Shown: in pieces, positions 6,694-14,379 of the stretch | Layout of the letters: each line of letters opens with the position of its first letter | How positions within the stretch are numbered: position 1 is the stretch's first letter | From: Porphyromonadaceae bacterium UBA7572 | Lineage (GTDB): Bacteria; Bacteroidota; Bacteroidia; Bacteroidales; Muribaculaceae | Reading direction: 5' to 3' | Length of the DNA stretch: 14,446 bases | NCBI GenBank assembly: GCA_002476625.1 | Contig: DLLC01000054.1 | Coordinates: forward strand, 28,804-43,249 | Position numbers and translations under genes: made by a program | The notes under the pieces: generated by a model | What the model saw: only the letters and a program-made list of their open reading frames with translations | Told to the model about the DNA's origin: nothing | The model's database searches: none

Positions 6694-9084
6694 CTATTCA
6701 GACTTCATCTTATAGAATGAGCGGTACACGAAGTAGAGGGCGATAATCACAAATGCCACACCGAAGTAGGGTGCGATGGCGCGGAAACTCTCGCTGATGG
6801 CGATTTCCATGGCCAGCACGCCAAACAATGTGGTGAATTTGATGATTGGGTTGAGCGCCACGGAGCTGGTGTCCTTGTAGGGGTCGCCCACGGTGTCGCC
6901 CACCACGGTGGCATCGTGCAGTTCGGTGCCTTTAGCCTGGAGGTCAACCTCCACAATCTTCTTGGCGTTGTCCCATGCACCGCCGGCGTCGGCCATAAAC
7001 ACAGCCTGGAACAAGCCGAACACTGCGATGGAAATGAGGTAGCTCACGAAGAGGCATACTGCCGCGTTACCACCTATGCTTGCAGGCGACGACAGGCACG
7101 CGAAGCCTAATGCGAAGCAGAAGATGCTGATGAAGATGTTGAGCATACCTTTCTGGGCATACTTGGTGCAGATGTTCACCACTTCTTGGCTCTTGGCGAT
7201 GTCGGCCTTTTTGGGCGCGTTGCTGTCGAGCTTGATATTACCTTTGATAAACTCTACTGCACGGTGTGCGCCGGTGGTCACGGCTTGCATTGAGGAGCCG
7301 GTGAACCAGAAAATCACGCAGCCTCCGAGTATGAAGCCGAGCATTGAGTATGGGTTCAGGAGATTGAGGGTGTCGGTGGGGTTGATGTTCAGCGTTTTCT
7401 GAATCATCAGAATCAACGAGAAAATCATGGTGGTGGCACCAGCCACAGCCGTGCCGATGAGCACAGGCTTTGCGGTGGCCTTAAAGGTGTTGCCCGCGCC
7501 GTCGTTGGCCTCGAGGTAGTACTTAGCCTTTTCAAAGTCGGGGGTGAAGCCAAACTCGCTTTCGATTTCTTTCTTAGCCTTTTCCTTGTCGTCTTCAATG
7601 AGCGAAAGCTCATACACCGACTGCGCATTGTCGGTAACGGGTCCATAGCTGTCCACTGCGATGGTCACGGGGCCCATGCCGAGCATACCGAATGCCACGA
7701 GGCCGAATGCGAATATAGAGGCATACTCGCCCATGATGTTACCCATACTGAAGGCATTGGAGGCGAAGTAGGCGATGAGCATCAGCAGGAAGAACACGAA
7801 ACCCGTCCAGAAGCTGCCGAAGTTGCCGCTCACCAGACCAGACAGGATGTTGAGCGAGGCTCCGCCCTGGCGCGATGTGTTCACCACTTCGTTCACGTGG
7901 GCAGAAGTAGGCGAGGTGTAGAGCTTGGTGAATTCCGGAATCAGCGCAGCGCCGAGTGTGCCGCAGCTGATGATGGACGCAAGGCCTATCCAGTAGCCTT
8001 CGCCCAGCCCTTGAAGCAGCCAGTAGCTTGCGCCGAAGGTGGCGATGATGGAGAGAATGGAAGTGATCCACACCAGTGAGGTGAGGGGCTTCTCGAAGTT
8101 GATGTCGTCGGCATTGCTGTAACGCGCCTTCGACACTAAATTGTTGATAAAGTAAGAGATGACAGAGGTGACCACGCCAAGAATGCGCATCACGAATATC
8201 CACACAAGCAGGTCGATTTGATACACAGGTGGCACAGCCAAGAGAATGAACGACACGAGCGCCACGCCTGTCACACCGTAGGTTTCAAAGCCATCGGCGG
8301 TGGGGCCAATGCTGTCGCCGGCGTTGTCGCCAGTGCAGTCGGCGATTACGCCAGGGTTGCGGGGGTCGTCTTCCCCAATCTTGAACACCACCTTCATCAG
8401 GTCGCTGCCAATGTCGGCAATCTTGGTGAAGATGCCGCCTGCGATACGCAGCGCGCTCGCTCCGAGCGACTCACCGATGGCGAAGCCGATGAAGCAGCTG
8501 CCGGCGAGGTCGCCAGGCATAAACATCAGAATCACGAGCATCAGCACCAGCTCCACGCAAATGAGCAGAATGCCTATGCTCATTCCGGCGGTGAGCGGAA
8601 TGTTGAGCAACTGCAGTGGCTGGCGGCGCAGCGACGCGAATGCCATGCGGGCATTGGCGTAGGTGTTCATGCGCACACCATACCATGCCACGGCGTAAGA
8701 GCCGAGCACGCCAATCACGGTCCATGCGAGAATCAGGAGCACCGATCCCCATTCCATGTGGGAGAGCACTTTAAAATAAAGGAGCACTGCCAGTCCGATA
8801 AAGGCAAAAAGAATGGCAAGGAATCGGCCCTGCTGTTTGAGGTAGGTAGAGCAAGTCTTAAAGATTACGTTACCAATCTCAAGCATCGAGCTGTGGGCCT
8901 TGAGCTTGCGCACTTTCATAAATTGCCAAAAACCGAATAGCATACCTAACACGATCACCAGAAAACCCCAGTAGAGAATGCTTGCTTTCTCGCTGAACTG
9001 CTCTGGCATCTTTAAGTCGGCTTCGCTTGCGAATGATGCAAGTGGAAGCAGGAGCGCACTTAAAGTGGCAAAGGTTTTTTTCAT
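6694..9084 (-). CDS. hppA: Membrane-bound ion-translocating pyrophosphatase (divergent H+-PPase type)
   Basis: The enzyme hydrolyses pyrophosphate and pumps cations across the inner membrane. The 796 residues begin with a cleavable-looking signal sequence (MKKTFATLSALLLPLASFA), then about 16 hydrophobic segments. Substrate and Mg-binding motifs are in order: DIGSDLMK (224-231), EDDPRNP (238-244), GDNAGD (252-257), DNA (485-487), ADAGGAWDNAKK (698-709) and DTVGDPYKDTS (730-740). GNTFKATAK (531-539) has Lys535 where K+-dependent PPases have Ala. The first motif differs from the canonical DVGADLVGKVE, and the loop between DNA and GNT is about 20 residues longer than usual. These traits fit the divergent Na+-regulated H+-PPase group; the transported ion cannot be proved from sequence. 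The ATG at 9084 is preferred, because an upstream in-frame ATG at 9213 would sit inside the promoter's -33 box. Confidence 0.93.
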   Translation of the reverse strand: MKKTFATLSALLLPLASFASEADLKMPEQFSEKASILYWGFLVIVLGMLFGFWQFMKVRKLKAHSSMLEIGNVIFKTCSTYLKQQGRFLAILFAFIGLAVLLYFKVLSHMEWGSVLLILAWTVIGVLGSYAVAWYGVRMNTYANARMAFASLRRQPLQLLNIPLTAGMSIGILLICVELVLMLVILMFMPGDLAGSCFIGFAIGESLGASALRIAGGIFTKIADIGSDLMKVVFKIGEDDPRNPGVIADCTGDNAGDSIGPTADGFETYGVTGVALVSFILLAVPPVYQIDLLVWIFVMRILGVVTSVISYFINNLVSKARYSNADDINFEKPLTSLVWITSILSIIATFGASYWLLQGLGEGYWIGLASIISCGTLGAALIPEFTKLYTSPTSAHVNEVVNTSRQGGASLNILSGLVSGNFGSFWTGFVFFLLMLIAYFASNAFSMGNIMGEYASIFAFGLVAFGMLGMGPVTIAVDSYGPVTDNAQSVYELSLIEDDKEKAKKEIESEFGFTPDFEKAKYYLEANDGAGNTFKATAKPVLIGTAVAGATTMIFSLILMIQKTLNINPTDTLNLLNPYSMLGFILGGCVIFWFTGSSMQAVTTGAHRAVEFIKGNIKLDSNAPKKADIAKSQEVVNICTKYAQKGMLNIFISIFCFALGFACLSSPASIGGNAAVCLFVSYLISIAVFGLFQAVFMADAGGAWDNAKKIVEVDLQAKGTELHDATVVGDTVGDPYKDTSSVALNPIIKFTTLFGVLAMEIAISESFRAIAPYFGVAFVIIALYFVYRSFYKMKSE

Positions 9085-9183
9085 TTTCTTATTTTTTTTG
9101 GTTAATAATAATATACTTGGTTTTTTGCTGTTTGTTTTTGCTTCTTGCGTTGTTCTTTGGAATAACTCCTCGTAAAAGTGGCA

Positions 9184-9214
9184 TAAAGGTATATACTTTA
9201 GCCCTAATAACAAA
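9184..9214 (-). promoter_or_regulatory. Candidate promoter of hppA
   Basis: On the minus strand, TTTG (9211-9214) is followed 19 bp later by TACCTTTA (9184-9191), one base off TAnnTTTG. The implied start near 9178 gives a 5' leader of about 90 nt to the ATG at 9084. This position excludes translation from the in-frame ATG at 9213. Confidence 0.45.
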
Positions 9215-9301
9215 ATTTAATACACAAAAACTTTCAAAATAGAACACGTTTTTTTCAAAACGCAACTTTTTGTCGGTTTTTGGGTTCGTTTCTTTAATTG
9301 T

Positions 9302-9323
9302 AGGCACGCAATTCGTGCCTTTT
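9302..9323 (+). terminator. Small hairpin followed by four T
   Basis: AGGCACG (9302-9308) pairs perfectly with CGTGCCT (9314-9320) around a CAATT loop, and T follows to 9323. The T tail is on the + strand, yet no + strand gene precedes it. On the minus strand, the sense of the exported gene upstream, there is no T-run. Its role is unclear. Confidence 0.3.
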
Positions 9324-9491
9324 CGCAGTGCGCCGGTGGCGAGTTTGGAGGGGGTTGCCCAAGCCGTGGATAATGGACATGAATGGGGTAGTATTTTATG
9401 TGAAGTGTAAATAAAGGTTAATTGACTTTAGATGTTGAGATATGAAGCCTTTGGGTGTGAAATATGCTCGTCGCGGGCACGCTCTCCTTTT

Positions 9492-10583
9492 CTACATCCA
9501 GTAGTAGCACAGGCCGTTGTCGCTGTTGTCGGAGATGAAGTAGTGGCCCGTGTAGGAGACTTTGATGCAGCGTGGAAGGAATGAGAGCTTTTTCAGCACG
9601 TCGGCCACGCTGCTGGCGATGCTGTTGAAATACACGCCTCGCTCGCAGCACATCACACAGCCACCGTGAGCCGTGAATGAGGCACTCTTGATGTCGCCAT
9701 ATTTGGCTCTGGCTTTGTTAACCAAGTCCTCAAATTCCTTTGAGCACACTGTGGTGCCGTCGTCGCAGGCGATGATGTAGTGCGAGAAGTCGTCAAGCGC
9801 CACGGTGCAAACCTTCTTGCCGGCATTGTCGAGTGCATGCAGCTGGTCGTAGATGCTTTGATCGGCCATTGCGCGCCAGTAGCGTGTGCCGTTTCGGTCG
9901 TGCACCACGCACCAGTATTTGCCGTAGTCGCTGATGGTGATGTCGATAAATCTGCCTTTCTGCGTATTTATTTCATCAATCGTGCTCACCATTTCCTTTG
10001 GAAGCCCTTGGTAGCAGTAGCCGTTGTTTCCCCTGATTACCACACCGGCGCCAGAGGCCGAGAATGCCGCCAGGCGGCCACTGTTCTCTTTTTTGATGTC
10101 GCCGGTCACCACGCTTAGATAGTGGTGGTTTTGCGGATTATATTTATTGATCTTTCCGTAGCAGCGGTTCTGGTTCATAAAGCCTTCGTAGCCCTTGTAT
10201 TGGGCTTTCATCATGTCGAGCTGAAGCTGCTCGTTGGGGGTGAGGGTGCCGTATGATTGGTAGCCTCCGCTATATGAGCTTGACGAAGATGACGACGAGC
10301 TGCGCGAACTTGACCCGCTCCTTGTGTTGCTTCGCGTCTGTCCGGAGCCGCCACAGTCGGGGCAGGGGTCGGTGTGTGTCACGCCCGATGGCACCATCTG
10401 GTGGCAGATGGGGCATTGGCGCTTGCTGTTGTTGTGTCCGTAGGTGCCCGTGCCGTATTGGAAATACACGATACCCTTGCCATGGCATCGGTAGCAAGTG
10501 CCGGCTTTGACAGGCGCACTGCCTATCACTGTCATTACTAAAAGGAGGGTGGCTGTGCGAATAATATGTTGTGCTCTATGCAT
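9492..10583 (-). CDS. Exported protein with DnaJ-like Cys-rich module, Ser tract and C-terminal repeats (unknown function)
   Basis: The 363-residue protein begins with a signal peptide (hydrophobic core TATLLLVMTVIGS, likely cleavage after APVKA). Residues 30-81 hold three CxxC pairs: C30/C33 followed by HGKG, C57/C60, and C74/C77 followed by GGSG. This resembles the DnaJ zinc-finger module, but no J domain is present. A Ser-rich linker spans 86-105. Residues about 168-363 look like roughly five units of 26-46 residues, each with paired strands and an NG or DG turn (GNNGYCY, DRNGTRYW, CDDGTTVC, CERGVYF, SDNGLCYYW), suggesting a propeller-like or WG-type fold. An in-frame ATG at 10622 would put the start inside a palindrome, so I choose 10583. 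I do not recognise a named family; extracytoplasmic location is inferred. Confidence 0.75.
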   Translation of the reverse strand: MHRAQHIIRTATLLLVMTVIGSAPVKAGTCYRCHGKGIVYFQYGTGTYGHNNSKRQCPICHQMVPSGVTHTDPCPDCGGSGQTRSNTRSGSSSRSSSSSSSSSYSGGYQSYGTLTPNEQLQLDMMKAQYKGYEGFMNQNRCYGKINKYNPQNHHYLSVVTGDIKKENSGRLAAFSASGAGVVIRGNNGYCYQGLPKEMVSTIDEINTQKGRFIDITISDYGKYWCVVHDRNGTRYWRAMADQSIYDQLHALDNAGKKVCTVALDDFSHYIIACDDGTTVCSKEFEDLVNKARAKYGDIKSASFTAHGGCVMCCERGVYFNSIASSVADVLKKLSFLPRCIKVSYTGHYFISDNSDNGLCYYWM

Positions 10584-10606
10584 TTTTTGGGGGGTGGTTA
10601 GTGTAA

Positions 10607-10634
10607 GTGCAATTATTTGCACGCCATAAAGTTA
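10607..10634 (-). promoter_or_regulatory. Palindrome and possible -7 box upstream of the exported Cys-rich protein
   Basis: GTGCAA (10607-10612) and TTGCAC (10617-10622) form a perfect inverted repeat with a 4-bp gap. Just upstream in the sense of the gene is TAACTTTA (10627-10634 on the minus strand), one base off TAnnTTTG; I see no good -33 box. The palindrome would overlap the transcription start, a typical repressor position. It could instead be a small 5'-leader hairpin. Confidence 0.4.
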
Positions 10635-10690
10635 CAACAAATTTTCATACAAGTCAGCTAATGCTGTCATTTTTTTTGTGGGGTGAAGTT

Positions 10691-11614
10691 TCACTTGCCC
10701 AGTAGCGCCCACATGGGTTTTCGTTGCGTCCATACGTCGGCGGTGTGGCGTATAGGGCAGAGGGAATTGGCGTACTCAAGAATCTCCAGCACGTTGGCTA
10801 TGTTGTAGGAAGTCTCGTCGGGCGTGTCGTTGTCGGCAATGCTGTTGAAGTGCGATCCGAGAATCACCCAGTCGCCCTTGTCGATAGCCTCCTTGATGCG
10901 CTGCTTCATCTGCGTTTTGGTGAGGTAGCCCCTTGAGAGCGACTCGAATGATAGCCGCTTGAGGCTGTGGCGGTCGTTGTCGGAACGGTGGTTGATGAGA
11001 TTGTAGGTGGCGGCCACGGCGCAGTCGAAAAGTTTGCGCACCACAGGGTAGTTGTCGGGAAACTCGGCAGAGTTGCCGGGCCACACGAGTATCGACGGCG
11101 CGTTGAGGCCGTAGAGCTTGAAGGCCTTTATGCAGTCGAGTGCCGAGGCCTCGATTTTGCTGGCGTCGTGTGGGTGCTGCGCGTCGCGGTCGTACCAGCC
11201 TTCTGCATGGTTGGGGTGATAGAGAAACGCAAACCCCTCGCTTTGCCACTGCCTGCAAATGCTCACCATGCCTGCCGGAATCCAAGAGTCGGATGGCGAG
11301 GCAAATGGACGGAGCGCCAAGTCGCCGTAGATGCCTTTCTCTGTGCAGAATTTGTGGAGCTTTTGATACACGGGCGTGAGGTTGCCATTCTTGTCGAATG
11401 CGGCGAAGTCATCGTCAATCCAACTGATGGCAGGCGTGTTGTACTTGGCGTAAATTTCTTCTTCAGTGAGGTGCGTGTTAAGAATGATACTGATCACTTC
11501 CGACACATCGGAGGCATCGACCACGCCATCACCATTGACATCGCCACGAAGGCTTTGGGCAAGTCCCATGGTGGCCGACGCCAGCAGCAAAGCAAGAGTG
11601 CATAAGAATTTCAT
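10691..11614 (-). CDS. Secreted dockerin-like / polysaccharide deacetylase (NodB-like) protein
   Basis: The 307-residue product begins with a signal peptide (residues 1-19, ATMGLAQ) without a lipobox. A single EF-hand/dockerin-like repeat, DVNGDGVVDASD, spans 25-36. The remainder resembles a divergent carbohydrate esterase 4 domain: SWIDDDF (64-70) fits the first catalytic motif, FLYHPNH (130-136) may supply metal histidines, VWPGN (177-181) resembles the RPPxG motif, and GDWVILGSHF (247-256) resembles the terminal hydrophobic-Leu-His motif. The classical HSxxH spacing is not exact, so activity is uncertain. It would act outside the cytoplasm on an acetylated glycan, or be a structural relative. 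It precedes the exported Cys-rich gene by 107 bp on the same strand. I saw no strong promoter upstream, only an AT-rich leader. Confidence 0.7.
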   Translation of the reverse strand: MKFLCTLALLLASATMGLAQSLRGDVNGDGVVDASDVSEVISIILNTHLTEEEIYAKYNTPAISWIDDDFAAFDKNGNLTPVYQKLHKFCTEKGIYGDLALRPFASPSDSWIPAGMVSICRQWQSEGFAFLYHPNHAEGWYDRDAQHPHDASKIEASALDCIKAFKLYGLNAPSILVWPGNSAEFPDNYPVVRKLFDCAVAATYNLINHRSDNDRHSLKRLSFESLSRGYLTKTQMKQRIKEAIDKGDWVILGSHFNSIADNDTPDETSYNIANVLEILEYANSLCPIRHTADVWTQRKPMWALLGK

Positions 11615-11770
11615 AACGATTAGTGTTTTAAATATTTCATAAATTTATAATCAACGATGCTCATGTGAACTGTGGATGTGTAGCCATAATGGCACTGTTG
11701 CCGATATGGGTGCACGGCTAATGCCCACTGCGCACACTTTGTTTGCGGGGGATAAATGGCTTTATTGCAG

Positions 11771-11802
11771 GTTGGGGAATTCACGATTGTTTTGTAATTT
11801 TG
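11771..11802 (+). promoter_or_regulatory. Candidate promoter of the LD-carboxypeptidase gene
   Basis: TAATTTTG at 11795-11802 matches the -7 consensus, and GTTG at 11771-11774 is a one-mismatch -33 box at 20-bp spacing. The predicted start near 11807 gives a leader of about 25 nt to the ATG at 11832. Confidence 0.55.
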
Positions 11803-11831
11803 TGTCGAAACATTAATTAAACGACACTGTG

Positions 11832-12827
11832 ATGAAGAAGATTTTGCTGTTGCTCTTGTTGGCAACCTCGGTTTTGGTACACGCCAAGGGTAAATACGGA
11901 ATAGAGATGCCCGCTTCGCTCCGGGCTGGCGACAAGGTGGCTATACTCTCGCCTGGCAGCACGCCCAGCGACTCGTCGGTGATTAAGGCGATGGAGGTGC
12001 TCAAGGGGTGGGGACTGGTGCCCGTGAGAGGGAAATATGTGACCACCCGCTATCATGGATGGGCTGGAACCGCCGCCGAGCGCGAGGCCGACTTGCTGTG
12101 GGCGCTGCGCGACAGGAGCATCAAGGCCATCATTTGCTCCCGCGGCGGATACGGTTCGGCACAGATATTATATAATGTGCCGCTCGACACGCTCAAGAAG
12201 TATAACAAGTGGCTGGTGGGTTACAGCGACATCACCGCGCTGCACTGTGCCATGGTGCGCGCTGGCCACATGAGTGTGCACGGCAGTATGTGCGGACGGC
12301 TGGCGAAAACTGGGGGCACCGACGAGTACAGCGTGCGCTTGCGCCGTCTGCTTTTTGGCGAGGCTATGCCCGATGTGGAGGCTCCTGCCAATGCCTACAA
12401 CCGTGTGGGCAAGGCGAAAGGCGTGCTCATTGGCGGCAATTTGAGCGTGTTCACCGGCGTGAGCGGATCGAAGGACTTCGATTTCCTTGATCGCGACTTT
12501 GTGAAAGATAAAGATGTGGTGCTTTTCTTCGAGGATGTGAGCGAGAGCGCTAACCGCGTGGCGAGTATGCTCTTCCAGATGAAGCTCAAAGGCACGCTCG
12601 ACCATGTGAAAGGCATCATAGTGGGCAGGTTCACGGAGGTGACTGGGCTTTCTGGCTACGACAGCATGGACCAGATGCTGCACGAGTTTCTCGGCCAGTA
12701 CAATATCCCCGTCTGCTACGACTTCCCCACCAGCCACGACGAGGACTGGAACACCCCACTGGTAGAAGGCTGCCCCGTGGAGCTAACCGTGACCCCCGAC
12801 AAGGCCGTCCTCCGCTTCCAAAAATAG
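11832..12827 (+). CDS. ldcA: Exported LD-carboxypeptidase, peptidase family S66
   Basis: Family S66 enzymes cleave the L,D bond at the terminal D-Ala of muropeptide tetrapeptides, or act on related peptides such as microcin C7 (MccF). In the 331-residue protein the catalytic triad is visible: nucleophile S132 in GYSDIT, E234 in FEDV and H302 in FPTSHDEDWNTPL, with SRGGYG (103-108) ahead of it. Residues 1-18 form a signal peptide, so unlike cytoplasmic E. coli LdcA this one should be periplasmic. ATG 11832 is used; the GTG directly before it adds nothing. The last 51 codons (from Q281) use codons such as GTC, GAA, CTA, CAA and CCA that I did not find in the first 280. The first 22 bases of that part recur at the window's right end. 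Confidence 0.92.
   Translation: MKKILLLLLLATSVLVHAKGKYGIEMPASLRAGDKVAILSPGSTPSDSSVIKAMEVLKGWGLVPVRGKYVTTRYHGWAGTAAEREADLLWALRDRSIKAIICSRGGYGSAQILYNVPLDTLKKYNKWLVGYSDITALHCAMVRAGHMSVHGSMCGRLAKTGGTDEYSVRLRRLLFGEAMPDVEAPANAYNRVGKAKGVLIGGNLSVFTGVSGSKDFDFLDRDFVKDKDVVLFFEDVSESANRVASMLFQMKLKGTLDHVKGIIVGRFTEVTGLSGYDSMDQMLHEFLGQYNIPVCYDFPTSHDEDWNTPLVEGCPVELTVTPDKAVLRFQK
12672..12693 (+). repeat. Direct repeat copy 1, inside ldcA
   Basis: These 22 bases (codons 281 onward, beginning CAGATGCTGCAC) are identical to 14425-14446. The preceding base differs (C at 12671, T at 14424), so the left edge of the match is sharp. The right extent is unknown because the second copy is cut by the window end. Confidence 0.9.
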
Positions 12828-12849
12828 CACCAAACAGCCACCTACTTAC

Positions 12850-14289
12850 TTAGGCATCAAATAAGTCGTCAATTGTCACTTCGCTTTGAATCAAGCCTGA
12901 TTGGGCATTTTTTACGATGCCGTATGTCGTGACGAAAGTAAGATGGAGAGCTTTTTTCGTTCCTGTTGACTGGCGGAAAAGTTCTCTACGGTGTAGTATG
13001 TGTTTTAAATAAGATGGCGTAATCTCAAAAGGATTCATTGAATACTTCATCTCGCAGAGGTTGATGGTTTGGTCTCTTCTGTCAATCACTAGGTCAATCT
13101 GAGCGCCTTCGATATGCTTCCCGTCTGCATCTTTTGTGGCAGGCATTGACCATGCGCATATATGTGTTTGCACACCATTTATGCCTAAGGCTTTTTTTAT
13201 TTGCTTGATATGGTGTAGGCATACTTGCTCAAAAGCATATCCGCACCAAGCTCTATGGCTGGGGGAGTCGATGGTGTTTGTCCAGAAGGTCTCGTCCATA
13301 CCAGTTGAGTCCTTGATGTACCTTAGATGAAATAAAGAGAAAAGGTCGGTGAGTTGATACACAGAATCGCGCTGTTTTTTGTTGATAGGAGAGAATCGTC
13401 GAATGAAATCACAATTACACAAATCATTAAGAACAACCGATAGATTTCCATTGTCGGGGATTTTACACTCTTTGATGATTTCTTGCCGTGTCATGCCTCT
13501 CGCTTTCTTTGAAAGAGCCTCTACTATTTTTCTGTAGTTTTTACTTTCTTTGAACAACGATCTGAATAGAAAATCGAATTCACGTTTAAGCTCTCCGTTT
13601 TCTTCAAAGAACAGTTTATTGATATTTTGGGCCAAACTCAGTCGTGGCTGGAGCATGTTAAGATAATATGGAGTTCCTCCTAGCGTCATGTAGCATTCTA
13701 CGATCTGATGCCGGTTGAATACAATATTGTTGTTCAGTAGAAATTCCTCGGTTTCTCCAAGTGTGAATGGAGCAAGGTAAATGCTTCTGGTTACGCGATT
13801 GTGCAATCCACCCTTATCGCCCAGTAGCTTGTTGACCATCCAGGATGTTGCAGACCCACAGACAATAAGCATTATATTTTGTTCTGACGCCCACTGATTC
13901 CAAAACAGTTCAATGGCGCTGATGAAGTTGGAACGTGGTGTATCAAACCAAGGAAGTTCGTCGATAAACACAACACGCCTCTTATCTCCTCCCCCCGATA
14001 GGTAGTCTTGTAATTGAAAAAAAGCCTCTAACCAGGTTTGTGGCGTTTTTCGTTTTTTGCCAGAATGAAACTCTAATGCCATTTTAAAATTGAAGAGCTG
14101 GTCTTTCTTGGAAGCTTGGTAAGCACCTGTAAAATAGAAATCGAAATTTTCCTTGAAAAATTGCTTCACAAGGAAAGTCTTTCCGATACGTCTTCTTCCA
14201 TAAATCGCCACGAATTCGGGCTTTTTTGATTCATGGCATTCTTTTAGCAACTCTTGTTCTACTTTTCTACCTATTATTTTTTGTCTCAT
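12850..14289 (-). CDS. ATPase with C-terminal PD-(D/E)xK nuclease-like domain (ATPase_2/DUF234 type)
   Basis: The 479-residue protein has an N-terminal P-loop ATPase: Walker A GRRRIGKT (31-38), Walker B VVFIDELPW (106-114, D110/E111) and a sensor-like CGSATSW (144-150). A winged-helix segment follows around 255-310. The C-terminal region fits a restriction-endonuclease fold, with FEQ (353-355), D399 in AQIDLVID and E413/K415 in CEMKYS. Proteins of this build belong to the STAND-like MNS/ATPase_2 group, common in archaea and Bacteroidetes; their function is mostly unproven and they are often scattered as accessory genes. The gene is clearly more AT-rich than its neighbours, suggesting separate ancestry. 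It converges on ldcA with 22 bp between stop codons and no terminator. Confidence 0.85.
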   Translation of the reverse strand: MRQKIIGRKVEQELLKECHESKKPEFVAIYGRRRIGKTFLVKQFFKENFDFYFTGAYQASKKDQLFNFKMALEFHSGKKRKTPQTWLEAFFQLQDYLSGGGDKRRVVFIDELPWFDTPRSNFISAIELFWNQWASEQNIMLIVCGSATSWMVNKLLGDKGGLHNRVTRSIYLAPFTLGETEEFLLNNNIVFNRHQIVECYMTLGGTPYYLNMLQPRLSLAQNINKLFFEENGELKREFDFLFRSLFKESKNYRKIVEALSKKARGMTRQEIIKECKIPDNGNLSVVLNDLCNCDFIRRFSPINKKQRDSVYQLTDLFSLFHLRYIKDSTGMDETFWTNTIDSPSHRAWCGYAFEQVCLHHIKQIKKALGINGVQTHICAWSMPATKDADGKHIEGAQIDLVIDRRDQTINLCEMKYSMNPFEITPSYLKHILHRRELFRQSTGTKKALHLTFVTTYGIVKNAQSGLIQSEVTIDDLFDA

Positions 14290-14334
14290 AGTGGTCTGCG
14301 CTTAAGTTCTTGTGATACATCAAATAATCAGGGT

Positions 14335-14366
14335 CAAAATTAATACTTTTGTGTGGTAAATACAAA
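14335..14366 (-). promoter_or_regulatory. Candidate promoter of the ATPase/nuclease gene
   Basis: On the minus strand TTTG (14363-14366) and TAATTTTG (14335-14342) are separated by 20 bp, a full consensus match. The predicted start near 14329 gives a leader of about 40 nt to the ATG at 14289. A Bacteroidales promoter here suggests that any transfer was between related bacteria. Confidence 0.6.
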
Positions 14367-14379
14367 AAAATGTGGTGTG

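Larger units (their letters stand above)
9085..9491. other. 407-bp gene-free stretch between hppA and the exported Cys-rich protein
   Basis: No reading frame here looks coding. The part next to hppA (9085-9300) is strongly AT-rich and holds the hppA promoter and leader. The part from about 9300 to 9491 holds one small hairpin and is otherwise featureless to me. I see no tRNA, riboswitch or repeat array. Confidence 0.6.

Noticed and set aside
8218..8940. 240-residue + strand frame opposite hppA
   Set aside because: The composition (His, Glu, Ala, Gly rich, no hydrophobic core) matches an antisense shadow of a membrane-protein gene.
9085..9213. N-terminal extension of hppA from an ATG at 9213
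   Set aside because: The extension is Lys/Thr-rich low-complexity sequence, it would start within the -33 box, and the internal ATG at 9084 begins a clean signal-like sequence.
9089..9307. 72-residue minus-strand frame upstream of hppA
   Set aside because: It overlaps the hppA promoter and leader, is AT-driven in composition and has no motif.
10262..10330. Ser-codon-rich tract considered as a DNA repeat or phase-variable site
   Set aside because: The serine codons are mixed rather than a pure repeated unit, so slipped-strand variation is not indicated.
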